Below, piece after piece: positions 34,001-46,675 of a DNA stretch of 64,000 nt. Under the pieces are notes generated by a model, which was not told where the DNA came from, did no database searches, and was given only the letters and a program-made list of their open reading frames with translations. The translations under genes were made by a program, and so were the position numbers. The DNA lies in NCBI GenBank assembly GCA_947561715.1, contig OX387202.1, forward strand, positions 13,467,001-13,531,000, read 5' to 3'. This stretch comes from Ascidia mentula (taxonomy: Eukaryota; Chordata; Ascidiacea; Phlebobranchia; Ascidiidae). The first letter of the stretch is position 1; every line of letters begins with the position of its first letter.

Positions 34001-37000
34001 TGGTTTTTCATCAACACGATCAAGCAATGTCAGCAAATGTTTCGTCTCTTGATTTTTGGGATAGTCAAACTTAAGCCTGCAGTGATGGAAAAAAAAACTT
34101 ATTTTCACCAAGGTCATGTCTTATGGCACAGATTCTTGGTAAAGCTAATAAGAATGTTCAGTTATTTCATGACTGTTGATTCTGATACATGCACATACAA
34201 TTGTGGATATATCTCTTAACGTGTAAATTGTACATATTATCCTTTTCTATGAAAAGTGTTTCAAAACAAATTACATAAACTGACCTTGCATCGTCTTTCA
34301 CTGGCAAATGAAGAGCTTCAGTAACTTTTTCACCCACCAACATCCCAAGAGTGCGGATCTGGGCATCTGGAGATTCCAGATGATTTTCCATTCCTTTCAT
34401 CAGCACTTGGAGAAGCGCTAAAATCGCCACGAACAATCGGGCATTGATTTACAATAAGTACAACTAAAAATGCTAATAATACAAAACAATAGCCAATGTA
34501 ATCAACACTAACCATCCCTCTGTTGGCCCTCCACAGCTCGTAAATATCGAACACACACCAGAATAGCAGCACTGACATGTTTGTGTTGAGCATACGGTGT
34601 TTGTTTGATGGCAGTTTTGCTTTTCCATACTTCTAGTAACTTTAGCAATGTCTTGTAACAACAATTTACATACATGACCTCAGATGAATACAATGTTTAC
34701 AAAAAAAGGATAATGAGTTTCTGTTTAAGACAGCTTGCATGCACTGGTCACATATTCAGTTTTTAATTCTTCATTAGGAAAACTAACAGACAATCTTTAA
34801 AACAAAATCGGAATTTAATTAGAAGTTATTCCAAAATTAAACTGGACACTAATTTATGACAGTATGATAAAACTAATTTTAATACAATGCTTAACTTACC
34901 TCATTGAGAATTGCACTTGAATCGTCACAAGAATGCAGATAAGAAAATATGTTTTCCACAATGTCAAAAGATTTAAAATGTTTCACCAACAGAAGTTTAT
35001 GCTGAATGGTGAACTTTGCTTTGGAATTTGTTGAAACCAATTCTCCCAGCAAAAGGTGGATACAATGACTGCAAAAGGGGGCATCACAGACAAAATTCAA
35101 CACAAATCAGAGAAGGTAAAAAATGAGTACTACAAAACAAACCCATGGCTTCAAAAAGTAACAAACTACAAACAACATAATGGTGTCACTTAAAATATTG
35201 TTCAATGTATTACAAAAAAATGCTTAAATATATAATATAAATGCATCTAATACTTACACAGGAACAGTTTGAAAGAGAAAACATAACACAGTTTCCATAC
35301 ATCGATCCGGAACGTTCGAAAATGTTTTGTGCAAAATTCTTCCCCACACAAAGTTGTCTTTTGAAAAGTAGATCATGGCTGGCAGTAAGCCTTTAAACAA
35401 ACTATCTAAAAACATAAACAAAACTGTTTTAAGGGTTATCAATTCCAATGCATATGTAAGCAAATAAGCCATAGAGAACAGTGAGCTGTAGACAGTGCAC
35501 TGTTTTGACCCATAAGATCTCATGGCTGTGGCTCTGGTCACGCTTGTTAACTAGTTAGGCACAGATTTTTGTTGTATATGCCAGGAAAAGTAGCATGTCT
35601 TGAAAGACGAAATGCTCACCAAACGCGAAACTAAATTTAAAAATTATAATTGACAATGAGCTATTACTGTTTAACATTATGCATAATTCATACACATACC
35701 TGCCTTTCCCACAAGGCAAAAGTGGCCAATACATTTTGATAAAAACATGGTGTCAACATTTTTGCCTGCTGAAACTTCTGATACAAGCACTTCGATACAG
35801 GAGACAATATCAAGGCCAAGAAGTTCAAAAAACTTTTCATGGTGAAAAATATTTCCCCTGCAAAACAGCACAGAAATTTGCAGAGCATTTTATTAACATT
35901 TTAAAATTTTTTTTGCTTATTCGCACAATGTTTTATTCATAGTTTTATTATCTCCACTTTGGGACAAACAAAAGCACCCAAAGTCACTAAAAACTGAAAA
36001 AGGGCTCTAACAATCAAAACATAGTTACATCAAGACTTTTACAAAATAATATTTTTATTTGTATAAGAGTAAAAATGTATTAATCTATATCTTTCACACC
36101 TCGTTTGATTCTGAAGTTTGTTAGCAAAATGGTTTGGCAACGAAGATATGACAGAAGAAAGTTTAGGCCATGTCAACTTGGCCTGTGGTTCCAAAGATTC
36201 TTGCACAACAAGTTGATGAAATAGTTTTTGTTGAAACACTTTTGACATAACTGAGTGCAGAAATTCCACTTTTCTTTGTACCCTGCATTGGATTTTTTTA
36301 ATCTACATACATGGCAGACAACAAATACAAAAACATCTTGAAAAAGTGAACTACATGTGTATTTTTTGGACTTTTCAGTACATATTATATAGGTATATAT
36401 TATATAACAAACTTTCCAACAAACAAATTAAAACAAAAACAATGTTTTAAATAAAATTAGTTGTAAGTGTAAATGCAACAACACTATTACCTATTGAAGA
36501 TGGTTACACCTCCCAATAATGAAAATTATGTTTGATTCAGGACAGAAATGGCTTTTGTTGGCACAATGGAATGCGATATGTTATAACAAACATATTTATA
36601 TTGTACCTCAATTCAACAAGTAACGATGAAAACGACAGCACAAATACATCCGGGTCTAGGTGATTACATGCTTCTACCATCAGTGATGTGGAGTATGAAC
36701 TGGCAAGCCACTGATCTGATGCATTCAAAATAATCTGCAGTAAAAGCTGAGCAACCTCATTTTGTTTATCCCTGCAGTGATGTTGTGCCTGTAAAATCAT
36801 AAAAATCAGTTATATTAGTGCAATGCATATGAACCTAGTATGTACAGTTTTCAAACAACATCCCAAAAAATAAACCTTATTTGTTTTGAACATAATCAAA
36901 TCCAGCAAAAACCAATAATACTAAAAAATCTACAATGCCTAATTCCTAAATACCTTGGCAACAGAAATTAGACAATCGCGCACATCTTCGTCGCCATATT

Positions 37001-37049
37001 TTTTCTCGATCAAAATCTGAAGGCATTCTTTTGGACCAGGATGGGACAT
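31077..37049 (-). CDS. TELO2: TELO2 (Tel2/CLK-2), subunit of the TTT complex, complete
   Basis: TELO2 with TTI1 and TTI2 stabilises PIKK kinases (mTOR, ATM, ATR, DNA-PKcs, SMG1) together with HSP90-R2TP. Sixteen exons (- strand): 37049-36954, 36788-36607, 36282-36100, 35857-35700, 35405-35258, 35068-34900, 34651-34513, 34417-34285, 34076-33966, 33748-33526, 33358-33230, 33091-32975, 32734-32597, 32128-31991, 31861-31673, 31364-31077. They total 2541 nt and 846 residues, close to human TELO2 (837). Family landmarks include VPDRCMETVLCFLF, KTAIKQTPYAQHKHVSAAIL, SPDAQIRTLGMLVGEKV, the acidic TVTDSDDDLEAYPM that matches the CK2-phosphorylated R2TP-binding linker, MYIRDCMDGL, and TLDLLGSDTVVLGRLLYTLG. 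The exon 13 donor reads AAG/GCAAGC, a GC-AG intron. TGACGTCA lies 68 bp upstream of the start, at 37117. Two further TGACGTCA sites fall within or next to the last exon. Confidence 0.95.
35484..35533 (-). ncRNA. Decayed hammerhead ribozyme copy
   Basis: On the minus strand AGCCACAGCCATGAGATC, TTATGGGTCAAAACAG and TGCACTGTCTACAGCT align over the whole length with the intact copies. The core is broken (GCCATGA for CTGATGA and CAAAAC for CGAAAC). It lies in the TELO2 intron between exons 4 and 5, in the sense orientation. Confidence 0.55.
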
Positions 37050-37861
37050 ATTACAACCTATAAAATGTCAAGCCTTCACAATTGCAACACGTGCAATAGA
37101 TTGCAATGTTTTGACATGACGTCACAATTCACGGTTTGCTGATTTTTTGTCACGTGAGCGCAATCGACTCAAGCCAAATAAAAACTTATTTAACAAGAAG
37201 TTTTGGTTTAAAAATTAGTGAAAAGTATACATCAATAAAGAATCTACAAAAAATAGGGTTAATAAAATATTGAAACTAGCACGCAACCTCAAAATAAATA
37301 CAATTGAATGTTATTTAATTTAATAATTACTAAATATTATTTTGCAAAAGCGAAGTAAAAATTTAATTGCAATTTAAGTGATTTATTTGAGCCATTCGGG
37401 TAAAAACACACTGAAAAAAAATTGCCGTCCAGTTTGAACGCAGGGGCTTGGAGTTGGACTGCAATTCCTCCTTTGACGGAATCAGCTGATGGAATTAGAG
37501 TTATGAATGGATATGGTCGGACTGCGCAGTATCGATGTTACAATCTTTGAGTTTGTACCTGGTCACCGCATTTGAACATGTAGTTTTCGTTTTTATTGTA
37601 CGTAGCCAGAAAGAAATATGCAGGTGCAAGGTATGCGAAATGAAGAAGGCAAAGTCACTGAAATGACGAAAAAGCATTGAAGCGATTGGTTTTATTATCC
37701 ATGTCTTATTTAGGTCATGTATGATGTTTGCTGAGTTTTTGTGTGTCAGTTTAATTGTTATTCAAACCAAAACATAATGTAACTTACTGTATTGCTTTTT
37801 AGGTTAAAAAAATTATAAGCTGTCAGTTTACTCATAAATATATTGCAATTCTGCTTTAACA
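37050..37861. promoter_or_regulatory. Divergent promoter region TELO2 / NHERF
   Basis: 812 bp separate the two start codons. A perfect TGACGTCA is at 37117-37124, close to the TELO2 start. No TATA box is obvious. A 5' untranslated exon of NHERF may lie near 37560-37630, where ATGCAGGTGCAAGGTATG shows donor-like sites. Confidence 0.45.
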
Positions 37862-40800
37862 ATGTACAAGCCCCGACTTTGCAACATTAAGCAAGGGCCT
37901 AATGGCTATGGCTTTCACTTGCATGGAGAGAAAGGAAAGATGGGTCAAAAAATTCGCAAAGTAGAAGATGACAGTCCTGCCCAACATGCCAACCTTAAAG
38001 AAGGTGACAAGATTATTGAAGTAAATGGAAAAAATGTGGAAAATGAAAGCCATCAACAGGTTAACGATTTTTTTCAAGCTATTTGTTGCCTTGTAAATTA
38101 ATTAAGAGCGATAGTTTGCTACTCAACAATTGTGCAGATGGTAATTTTTTCTATTTTAACACTACTAATATCAACTATTTTTTGTTAGTAACTAGAAGTT
38201 GTGGCTTTACCATGCTTGCACGGGTTTCAAAACTTTACTAAATTATTTCAGGTTGTTGCACGCATAAAAGAAAAAAGTGGCGAGACAAATCTTCTTGTTG
38301 TCGACAAAGAGACAGAACAATATTTTCAAGATAAAAACATTCCCATCACGGCGGAGTTGCTTGACAATGGCGTCACACCAGATCAACCTCCAACTGATTC
38401 AAAATCTGAAAATAAAGACGAAGTTAGTTATTCTTTATGTGCAAAAAAAAACATAATAATATTGGCAAGGTGAGACCTCACAGGTTGAAACATTGCGTGT
38501 ACACACCCTGTCTGCAGCTTGCCAATATTAGTTATTCTTAGTTTGCAAGTTTTAATACAAGTTTGGTTTGTAAATTTTACACAATAAATGTCCACTGGGT
38601 TATTAGTTTAGTTAAAAGTTCTCAAACAGGGCATCGTAATGCACTGGTGCTTCATTTTGATACTATTGAGGTATGGCAAGCTTACTGCCTTAGAAGCTCC
38701 ACGAATTTTATTTTCACATGTCAGGTTATCATTTCATAAATTCGTCTCGAGTAATGTCATTGAATGCGTCAAGATAAAATACTCATAAAAAATAAAAATT
38801 TAAGTTCATCACTGCTTTATGGACTGTGGAAACCACTGATCCAAATGATTCAGTAATATTTTTATCTCCAATGAAAAAAAATCTTGTTGTCATTTAGTTG
38901 AGGCCACGGCTCTGCAAGCTTACGCGGAGTGAGGGAGGGTACGGATTTAATCTTCACAGTGAAAAAGGAAAAGTAGGAAGATTTATTCGATCGATTGACG
39001 ATGGCGGTGCTGCTGCTGTGGCAGGCTTGAAACCTGGAGACAGAATTATTGAGGTGAGCATTTGGTCTAAATCCGACGTTAAACCTTGTGAGTCTTTCAG
39101 CATGTAAAATTGTTAATGACGGTAAATCGTATCTTTGTATAGATTAAACAAGACTATCAAGAAATAATTGTGTACGATATATCTCCTGTCATAGAATTTG
39201 GCCAATTACCCGTAAACATACAAATGCCAAGATACGTTTTGTAATTAAATATTTATGAGTATTTTTTTTGCTCAGGCTGTTGATAGCAAGGCCATCCAAA
39301 CATATTTCTTGGTCCATCAGTTTTTTGCCATTGTGCTATAAATTTCTAATGGTTTTTGGTAAAACATTGCCACTGGCTGTGGTTGAACAAATGACTTTTT
39401 TAGTCTGTTAAACACTTATCTTGGGCATGACCTGGCTGTGTGACTGTGTCGAAGAAGATTAATCATTAAACGTACCACAGACTGCCATACCTTTGCTGTT
39501 TGGATAATTGGTGTGCCCTGCAAAGCAGGAATGTGTGCTGTTGAATTCCCAGTAACTGGGAGGATCAATTCAAAGTAGTGCCAGTGTTTACACAAAAGAT
39601 ATAGCTTAGGGAGTGGCCTTTTTGACAATATTATTTTATGTCAGGGACCTTTGTACAATCATAACTTTGTCCAACCCCAACCGGTCCCCACTTTTTTGTT
39701 CGTACTTTTATTTATATTCTTTTCTCCTGAAGTCATTTCTTAATAAATGTGATGATGTTTTCAAAAGCTATAACTCCATTTATCCTATTTATTTCCGTTG
39801 GGCAAGTGCCTGTATGTAATATCACACAATAATTTGAAAACAAACTGAAATCCTGGATTGAATTGTGGATTACAACTAAGCACCTTAGTGATGCTGTACC
39901 AGCATTACTCAAGCTTTTTGTGGTAATGCACATTGTAATTACGTTTACTTTGGAACTGGTCGTTAGGTAGCACTTGCTTACTATAACGTGATGGCTTTTA
40001 TCATTAAGGCAAATTTAATATCAAAGTAATACTTAATAATATGGTTCATCATTGGTGATTGTGAATATAATTGTACACACGGCAAAGATCATTAGTAATA
40101 GTACATATATAAAGAACATGCAGAACAGATCTAATGTTGACTAACAATCCAATTATTATCAAAGATGTGTGAATAAACATTCCTTTTCCTTCACTGTGCA
40201 TGTGAGATGTGTTAAATGTTGCAAAGCTTTGTAATATCGAACATATGTTAACTTGTAATGCAATAGTGGATTATTTCCTGGATGTGCTTTTTCAGTGTGG
40301 GTGAAAACCATTATGACAAACAACACCAACGCAGTTAACTATAAACATGTTTAACTAAGATTTCCTTTTGCAGATTAATGGCAAAAACGTGGAGAATGAT
40401 AAACACAGTGATGTGGTGTTGGCCATTAAAGATTCCGGGGACTCGGTCGAAATTCTCGTTGTCGATGACAAAGCTGACCAATTCTTCAAATCATGTAATG
40501 TAACACCAACTACAGAACATGTTTCTGGCAGTTTACCAACCCATACCCCTGCAGGTAATGTGTGTGGCCACCACTGGTATTTGTTGTGAACGATTGCAGA
40601 TTATTGTAATGTCCGAATTAGAAAAATTAGCGGCGCTAAAATTCGTTCTTTAATTTCACTAACAGGCTGTTTTATTTCCTACGACTGTATTGAATCAATG
40701 ACATTAAAATGTTTTGCCGCTGGTCATAGAATTAAGCTGAAGTGGTTGAATTTCTTAATGAACAGGGGTTTCATTTGGTGCTATATTATGCTTCAATAAC

Positions 40801-41002
40801 AGATAATTTTTTTTTAGCTTCAAACCCAGTCTCTGCCAGCAATGGACAGTCGAAAGTTACATCGTCATCTTCTAACGGAGCTGTGACTCAGGATATACTC
40901 ACAATGGATATTAATATGTTGAAAGAGCGGGCGAGGGGAAGTAAAAAAAAGGCACCGACCAGCAACTGGAACAATCGTCAGGCCATGTTTAACAACTTGT
41001 AA
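37862..41002 (+). CDS. NHERF1: NHERF-type two-PDZ scaffold with ERM-binding tail
   Basis: NHERF proteins link transporters and receptors to the actin cortex through ezrin/radixin/moesin. Five exons, 37862-38059, 38252-38422, 38898-39053, 40374-40554 and 40818-41002, total 891 nt and 296 residues. PDZ1 begins [20 protein letters not shown] and PDZ2 begins [20 protein letters not shown]. Both have the GYGF carboxylate-binding loop followed by LHGEKGK/LHSEKGK, and the INGKNVEN pattern of this family. The last exon is Ser/Asn-rich and ends [12 protein letters not shown], matching the ERM-binding C-terminus. The protein is somewhat shorter than vertebrate NHERF1/2 (about 340-360). It could be the single invertebrate ancestor of NHERF1 and NHERF2, so the symbol is by similarity. 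The exon 2 donor (GTTAGT) sits inside the target duplication of a hammerhead-bearing insertion. Confidence 0.9.
38424..38539 (+). mobile_element. 92-bp insertion with decayed hammerhead, 12-bp target-site duplication
   Basis: TTAGTTATTCTT is present at 38424-38435 and 38528-38539, flanking 92 bp that include an A-run (GCAAAAAAAAAC) and a degenerate hammerhead. The left duplication overlaps the splice donor of NHERF exon 2. Confidence 0.55.
38457..38530 (+). ncRNA. Degenerate hammerhead copy inside a 13-bp perfect hairpin
   Basis: GTGAGACCTCACAGG, TTGAAACATTGCGTG and CACCCTGTCTGCAGC align with the copy at 56968, but the first half of the CTGATGA core is gone. The ends TAATATTGGCAAG (38457-38469) and CTTGCCAATATTA (38518-38530) are perfect inverted repeats, giving an unusually long stem I. 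Cleavage activity is unlikely. Confidence 0.55.
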
Positions 41003-42822
41003 ACATACCAGGGGATTAAAACTATGTGAATTAGGCCAAGCTTTGCTAATTTAATGCCCAAATCTGCATTGAGGGTACCTGGTAAAAACTGCTTGTAGAA
41101 ATTAACTGCTAATACTGGGATGTTAGTCATCCCATTTGTTGTTGAGCTAAATGATATGACATCATCTCATCCAGTCATTATGTTAGGTATTCAATTTTGT
41201 ATTTTATTTTGACCTACATGCTTTGTAAATACTCTGTAACGGCAAATTTGTATTAATTATGTTCATGCCCCTTCACTTTTAAAGGTATTAGTCTTCACAA
41301 TTTTAGAGGAAGTCTATTTTTTTTAATTCTTCATCGAGCACTCATTGTGTAACTGTTTCTCATTGTGACGTGGTTGGAAAGTGGAAAACTTCAGGTAGCT
41401 TATTTCATATACATACCCACAGTTTCTTTCAATCCAGGTTGTACCATGCAAATAGCAATGATGCTTAACTTTTCATATTGAATGATGGATGAATATGTAA
41501 CCGCCCCTTTCAATTCCAAAGCAGATGTTGAACACTATCTCACAAACCAAATAATTTTAAACCATTGATTCCAAAACCCAATTAGAATTGTGGTATGGAT
41601 GGGTAAAAAAACTAGGAGCTGCTGCCCATCCATGCTTTGAAAGCACCTGTTTTAACAAACAAAAATACTGTGCATCCTACAAAGAATACTTCAAAATAAT
41701 TTTTAAGCACATAGTGTTACGAATTTCATACTGTGTAATTATACATCTTCAAGTGTAACCAATTATTGTTCACCCCCATTGTCACCCTATTTCTTCATAT
41801 TGCGTCATTTTGTTATTATACTGTTCATGTAAATATCAAATGCTGTACACTAGTCCCTAGTTACAGAACAAAAGGCTGCCTTTATTTATCAATTAAAAAT
41901 TGACTGTAAAATTGGTCAAGGCAGAAATGTCTGTATTATGCTTTTTGGAATTGATTGTGTTGTTGCCCAAATACGGTGTATTGTGTAAATTAGTGTTCCT
42001 ACTTGCTACATGTGTTTTGTCACAGTGTTGAAAGAGCAAAAACCTTTACCAACCTTACGCCCAGGGGTTAACAATACTTGTGGGTTTGTAAATACAGGGA
42101 GCTTAAAAGGTATTTAGAGGCATGGTTTGTGTCGCTTTTTTAATTTTTTCAAGGCATTTCAACATATTGGGATAAAGGATTGGTACGAAAATTCATTTTA
42201 TTGTTTAACACCAATTTCATCAAATACTTCATCATAAATTCGTTCACCATTTTGCTTTTCACTATTTTTGATGTTGAAAATATTTGCGAAGTCTCGTGTG
42301 GGAAGTGTTTCTCTGGTGCTGCGTTACAATTAGTGTTGTTATCTACGTACTAACGGTGGCAGCCTATTCGGTCAAACCTTGTATAAATAGTGTTCAAAAC
42401 TCCATGTAGTAAGTGTAGAATACATTCCTCATTTTATTGTGACGTCACATAAGATTAACGTTTGTTCGTCTCCGCCGATCAAATCTGTACATCAATAAAC
42501 AATTGACCATCTGCGTTCTTCTCCGCGTTGGCGGGGAATCTTTTGTGTTGGGATCGACTAATTTGCTGGTTGTATGGACAGGGTTCCAATGTTGTTGTTT
42601 TGTGGTCGGGGAACACAGTATGTAGGATTCACGTTCCCGACCTTTTCGCAATAACAACGTTTGTGGTAAATTTTTGGTTGAATTATCTTCAAAAACAATT
42701 GTATTGATCGTATACCCGCTTTAAGCAACAAAACCCTGCTGTTTTGCAACCGCAGCAAGCAACCTAGGTCAAGTTAATGAAGCGTACGCGAGCAACGCAC
42801 TTGAAATTTGGTTGCACGGTGA
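41003..42822. other. 3' flank of NHERF and intergenic sequence
   Basis: Follows the NHERF stop codon and probably holds its 3' UTR. No exon is supported. A TGACGTCA palindrome lies at 42440-42447. Minus-strand frames of 66-70 codons at 42445-42758 are rich in Arg/Asn and have no recognised homology. Confidence 0.4.
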
Positions 42823-43194
42823 CTAGCGTTTCTGAGCAACTTGTCTGGGAGTTGTTTCGGGTGCAACGAGCGCAGTCCCCCAATAAGGCACAAAAATCGA
42901 TGACCACTCGCCTGCAAAGATTTTATGGCCGACTGGTCAAAGGGTGGTTACGTCACGGCCTGTTTGCTTAATGGTATTAACATTTTTTCAGGGGCTCATC
43001 GCATTCATAACCGGTCCTTCGTCGTTATTTGCTCGTTAGAATATGGAATGCGACCGCTCTGTTAGGCAATAAATTACATGTAAACAATGGTGGTCATACG
43101 AGAAAATTGACTCACACTCTTCAAAGCGATGAGTGTCGTTGACCCACTTACAAAGCTCCGACAAGTGTCCTGTTTTGGTCGCTGTCGGCTCCAT
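42823..43194 (-). CDS. Possible two-exon small protein, unknown
   Basis: Exon 43194-43116 begins ATGGAGCCGACAGCG and ends at a GTGAGT donor. Exon 42911-42823 follows a TTTGCAG acceptor and ends with TAG. They join in phase to a 55-residue protein (MEPTATKTGHLSELCKWVN ... CEWSSIFVPYWG ... VAQKR). The composition is coding-like, with several aromatic residues. The strong GTAAGT inside exon 1 (43149) is a competing donor. No family is recognised. It lies on the same strand as NTHL1, 584 bp downstream of it. Confidence 0.35.
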
Positions 43195-43777
43195 TAATTA
43201 ATTAAAGCAAGAAACACCGCCTTTTTCGCCCGAGTACACACGAACAAAAGTTATGGAATTGCAGTAATCGTGTTGCATAAATCGACGCGGACCTTTCGTG
43301 ATCTGCAAAACCTTGTCGGGGGTTGGCGGCAACTTCTCAACACGTGTTCTAGGATATTGATTAATCACGAATTTCGAAAAAATTTGCTATGGAAACGTGC
43401 TTTATTACATCCTTGTTGTGTGGCGAGCAAAAACGCAATATGACGTAACACCCTGGACTCCTGGCAAATCTTGTGTTGCAGGGTCCGAGCGACTGTTTAC
43501 ATCAGGACAAAAAAGGTTAAATCCACTATTTCAAGGGAGAGGCGAAATTTTAATACATTTTTGTACAGACAAAAATTTTGATACATATTTGGTGACAAAT
43601 ATCGGCAATTTTTTATGTTCTACTGAAAGAGGAACTAGTAAAAGAAATGGCAGTGCATAGAAAAGCATCTATGGTGAAACACTGTATTAGCTACAAAAGC
43701 AGAACGAAATATTTACAATTGAAGCACCATTGGGCACACAAGCTGACAACAGGTTTAAAATGTAAAATAATAGTTTT
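43195..43777. other. Spacer between the small gene and the NTHL1 3' end
   Basis: AT-rich. It contains the NTHL1 3' UTR and, if the 55-residue gene is real, its promoter. A same-strand arrangement with a short gap would be compatible with an operon as found in some tunicates, but nothing in the sequence shows it. Confidence 0.35.
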
Positions 43778-45621
43778 TTATTTCTTGGATTTTGCAGTAG
43801 AAGCAGGGCAGATGTTCTTGTTTAAACACTCTTGACACTTTGGCGAAACCGGAAGACAAATTTGTTGGCCGAATCCAACTAGTAACCAGTTTACTTCTTT
43901 CCAATTTTCCCTACAAACAAAATAACGTTTCATGGTTAGCTTCATGCTATAAAGTACATGATAAAGTATGCATTCCATTTACCACATACAAAAAAAAAAC
44001 AGAAGAGTTATGTCTTATAACATGCAAAACAATATCACACATAGATTAGGTAACAACATGTCCAAAATATTCTAAATTTCCAGAAAGAAACCTTCGGCAA
44101 ATATTAATTTCAGCTTCCTTAATGCTACAACATATATTTCTGTAACATAATGTTATAGGTTGGTAATTATTAAACAGATTACCATGGCAACCATTCCTCC
44201 AGCTCCTTGCGAGTTTGTTCAGGCTCTTTTGTTTTCTTCTTCACCCAACCAAGTCTGTTAGAAATTCGGTGGACATGAACATCAACCCCTATCATTAGAT
44301 CAAACATTAATTATTATCAAATTATTCCATACAAAAAGATAATTGTTACTCTGGTCAACACCCCCACACATGTATAACCACAAACCTGCTAAAAATATAT
44401 TATTTTGCTATGTTTTCATGCAATCTATGTTGTAGTATGTTCTACTGTCCTATATCAGAGCAGTATCACATAAGTGTCAATAACAACACATCATATAGAC
44501 TTACCAATTCCAACCACTTTGTCCCAAGCACATGTCATGGTAAGATAGGCCATTTTTGGTCCCACTCCAGGCAACTTTACAAGTGTATCTACTGTAGGAG
44601 GAATGTCTCCATCATATTCTTCTTTAAGGATCTTTGCCGTCTTTTTAATGTATTCCACCTTCCTCTAGACAATTGTAAAAATAGGTTAAGATTTACCAAT
44701 GCTATAATTTTCAACCTAAGCATTAAAATACTGTTGTGAAAGTATATATAACTGTCTATGCAACCAATGGTAACCTTCCTGTTCAATGTATTAAGTTTTT
44801 ACCTTCCAAAAGCCAACAGGGTATATCAGCTCCCCAAGATTTTTTTCTGATATTTCCATGATTTTATCTACAGTCAAACCATGATATAGGAGTTTATCCA
44901 TTGCTGCATGGGTCACATGATCTTTGGTCTGACTTGATAACATCAAGGAGGTCAGAATGTGATAACGTTTTTCCTACAAAATGGATTTTTTAAGGTTTAG
45001 TTGCACCTTGTCATTGCTAGGTAAATATTTAAGTTTAACATTTTGGTGTTTGCAAATATCTAATTCCATAAACATGTGTTTATCCTTGCATCAACAGCTC
45101 AAATAGTGCCCCATACAAAAGATAAAATGGTTTCTAAACAAATTTAAAAGGTAGCACACTGGACAGTCTTACTAGTCAGCAAAATGCAACTAAATCATTT
45201 AAATTCAAGATAAGAAAGTAACCGTTTCTGTGTAGCCATCACTTGTACACCTCTCACATCCCATTGTATCAACTGGGGCATCCTTCTTTTCCCTCATTGC
45301 GCGAATATTTTCCAACTGTTCTTGCCATTTGCTTGGTTCCCATTTTATCTTTTTCATTGCAACGCCATTGGGCTCCTTTTTAACGTTCGTGTTCGTCTTG
45401 TTGTCCTTAGACTTGGAGGAACTTCGTTTCACTTTCACATTCGGCTTTTTTATAGGACTTGCTATCGCTTTAGTTTCTAATCCTCTAGCTGATCGTGTGG
45501 TCGGGCCGAAGTACTTGCTCTTTGTAATTTGGGACATTGCTGTAAATTGCAGAAATATTTTCATAACAAACTGCAACTTTCCCGCATTGCTGGGGAAGTT
45601 TTTGCACGCATGAATGAACAC
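43778..45621 (-). CDS. NTHL1: NTHL1, endonuclease III-like DNA glycosylase/AP lyase
   Basis: NTHL1 removes oxidised pyrimidines in base-excision repair and carries a [4Fe-4S] cluster. Five exons (- strand): 45621-45223, 44973-44803, 44664-44505, 44288-44183, 43910-43778. They total 969 nt and 322 residues. Landmarks in order: [55 protein letters not shown], the helix-hairpin-helix LPGVGPKMA with the catalytic lysine, [13 protein letters not shown] with the catalytic aspartate, and the cluster ligands C-x6-C-x2-C-x5-C in [17 protein letters not shown]. The N-terminal 130 residues are basic and low-complexity, as in vertebrates. The first ATG gives a hydrophobic/basic leader that could be a mitochondrial presequence; the downstream MSQITKSK (codon 29) is an alternative start. 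The exon 1 donor is a weak GTTACT. Confidence 0.94.
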
Positions 45622-46675
45622 GCGACCATAAACATCGCAAAAAGTTTTTTACGTTAAAATATAATGTACGGTGCTATAATATAAAATCTAGTCCTTGATT
45701 TTTTATTTTTTTCATTTGGCCCAAAAAGGCATCATCACATGCGCAGTAACATTTGATTTATTTTGCGATACTCGAATACATCGATTGAATGCAATGAAAA
45801 TGCATTAACACAACTGCAATGGATACACACAAAAACAAAAGATTACTAGGAGCAGTGGAATTAGCGACTGTGACGTAATTGCAAGTGTATTAATCAACGT
45901 GGTTTATGCTAAAAAAGATAATACGGATTGCTTGATAATCTACATTGTGCCAAATCAAATGCGAGACATTATACAAAACTAAAACACTCTATTAACATGA
46001 AATAGTGCATTGCATGGAGAATACTTCAACACAAAAACAATTTATGTTGCGTCTTTCGTCTCAGGAATATTATATTTTTCAAAAACAATAGAAACTTACC
46101 CTAAAAATATATGTTTGGACATTGTGTGACAGTAAAAAGCTTTTTTCACAGCAATTAAATTTATGAAACTCTAACATAAAAAGGAATAAATTCACGACTA
46201 CCAAAACTGAAAGAAAGAATTCAGTTTTATCTTATTGTGGGATAGATTGTTTAGCGTTCAAGAATTATGTGTTTTTAAGGTGAGAACTGTAGTTTTGTTG
46301 GTCAGTAAAATATACGGAAAAGGATAGATTTTTCACAGTTTGTCCCAATAAATGCAAAAAAGTAACGAGTTGAAGAAATATAAAAGTAATTTGAAGTTAA
46401 TACGATTTGGGTTAATTAAATCTTGTTAGATGAGCGCCGTTCCTAATGTAATCGAATATACCGGTCATCCGTAATCATATAACAAAGGCAAACACAGATG
46501 AAAAAACGAACGCATCTACAGTACAGTCACCATCTACACACAGGTCCTCCTACTCTCAATAACGCGAAAGCAGGACAGGGAAATTAAAACGATGCTACAT
46601 ACAATTAAAACTGTATTGCAATCAATAAACCGCACAGTGCACGTGGTTTCCGTGACCTACAGCGACCTTGTCGTG
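45622..46675. other. Upstream of NTHL1 / downstream of the PLAT-ankyrin gene
   Basis: Contains the NTHL1 promoter side and the 3' UTR belonging to the alternative last exon of the PLAT-ankyrin gene. AT-rich, with nothing else recognised. Confidence 0.4.

Noticed and set aside
42777..42971. 64-codon plus-strand frame rich in Arg/Lys
   Set aside because: Overlaps the better-supported minus-strand exon with splice sites; no homology recognised.
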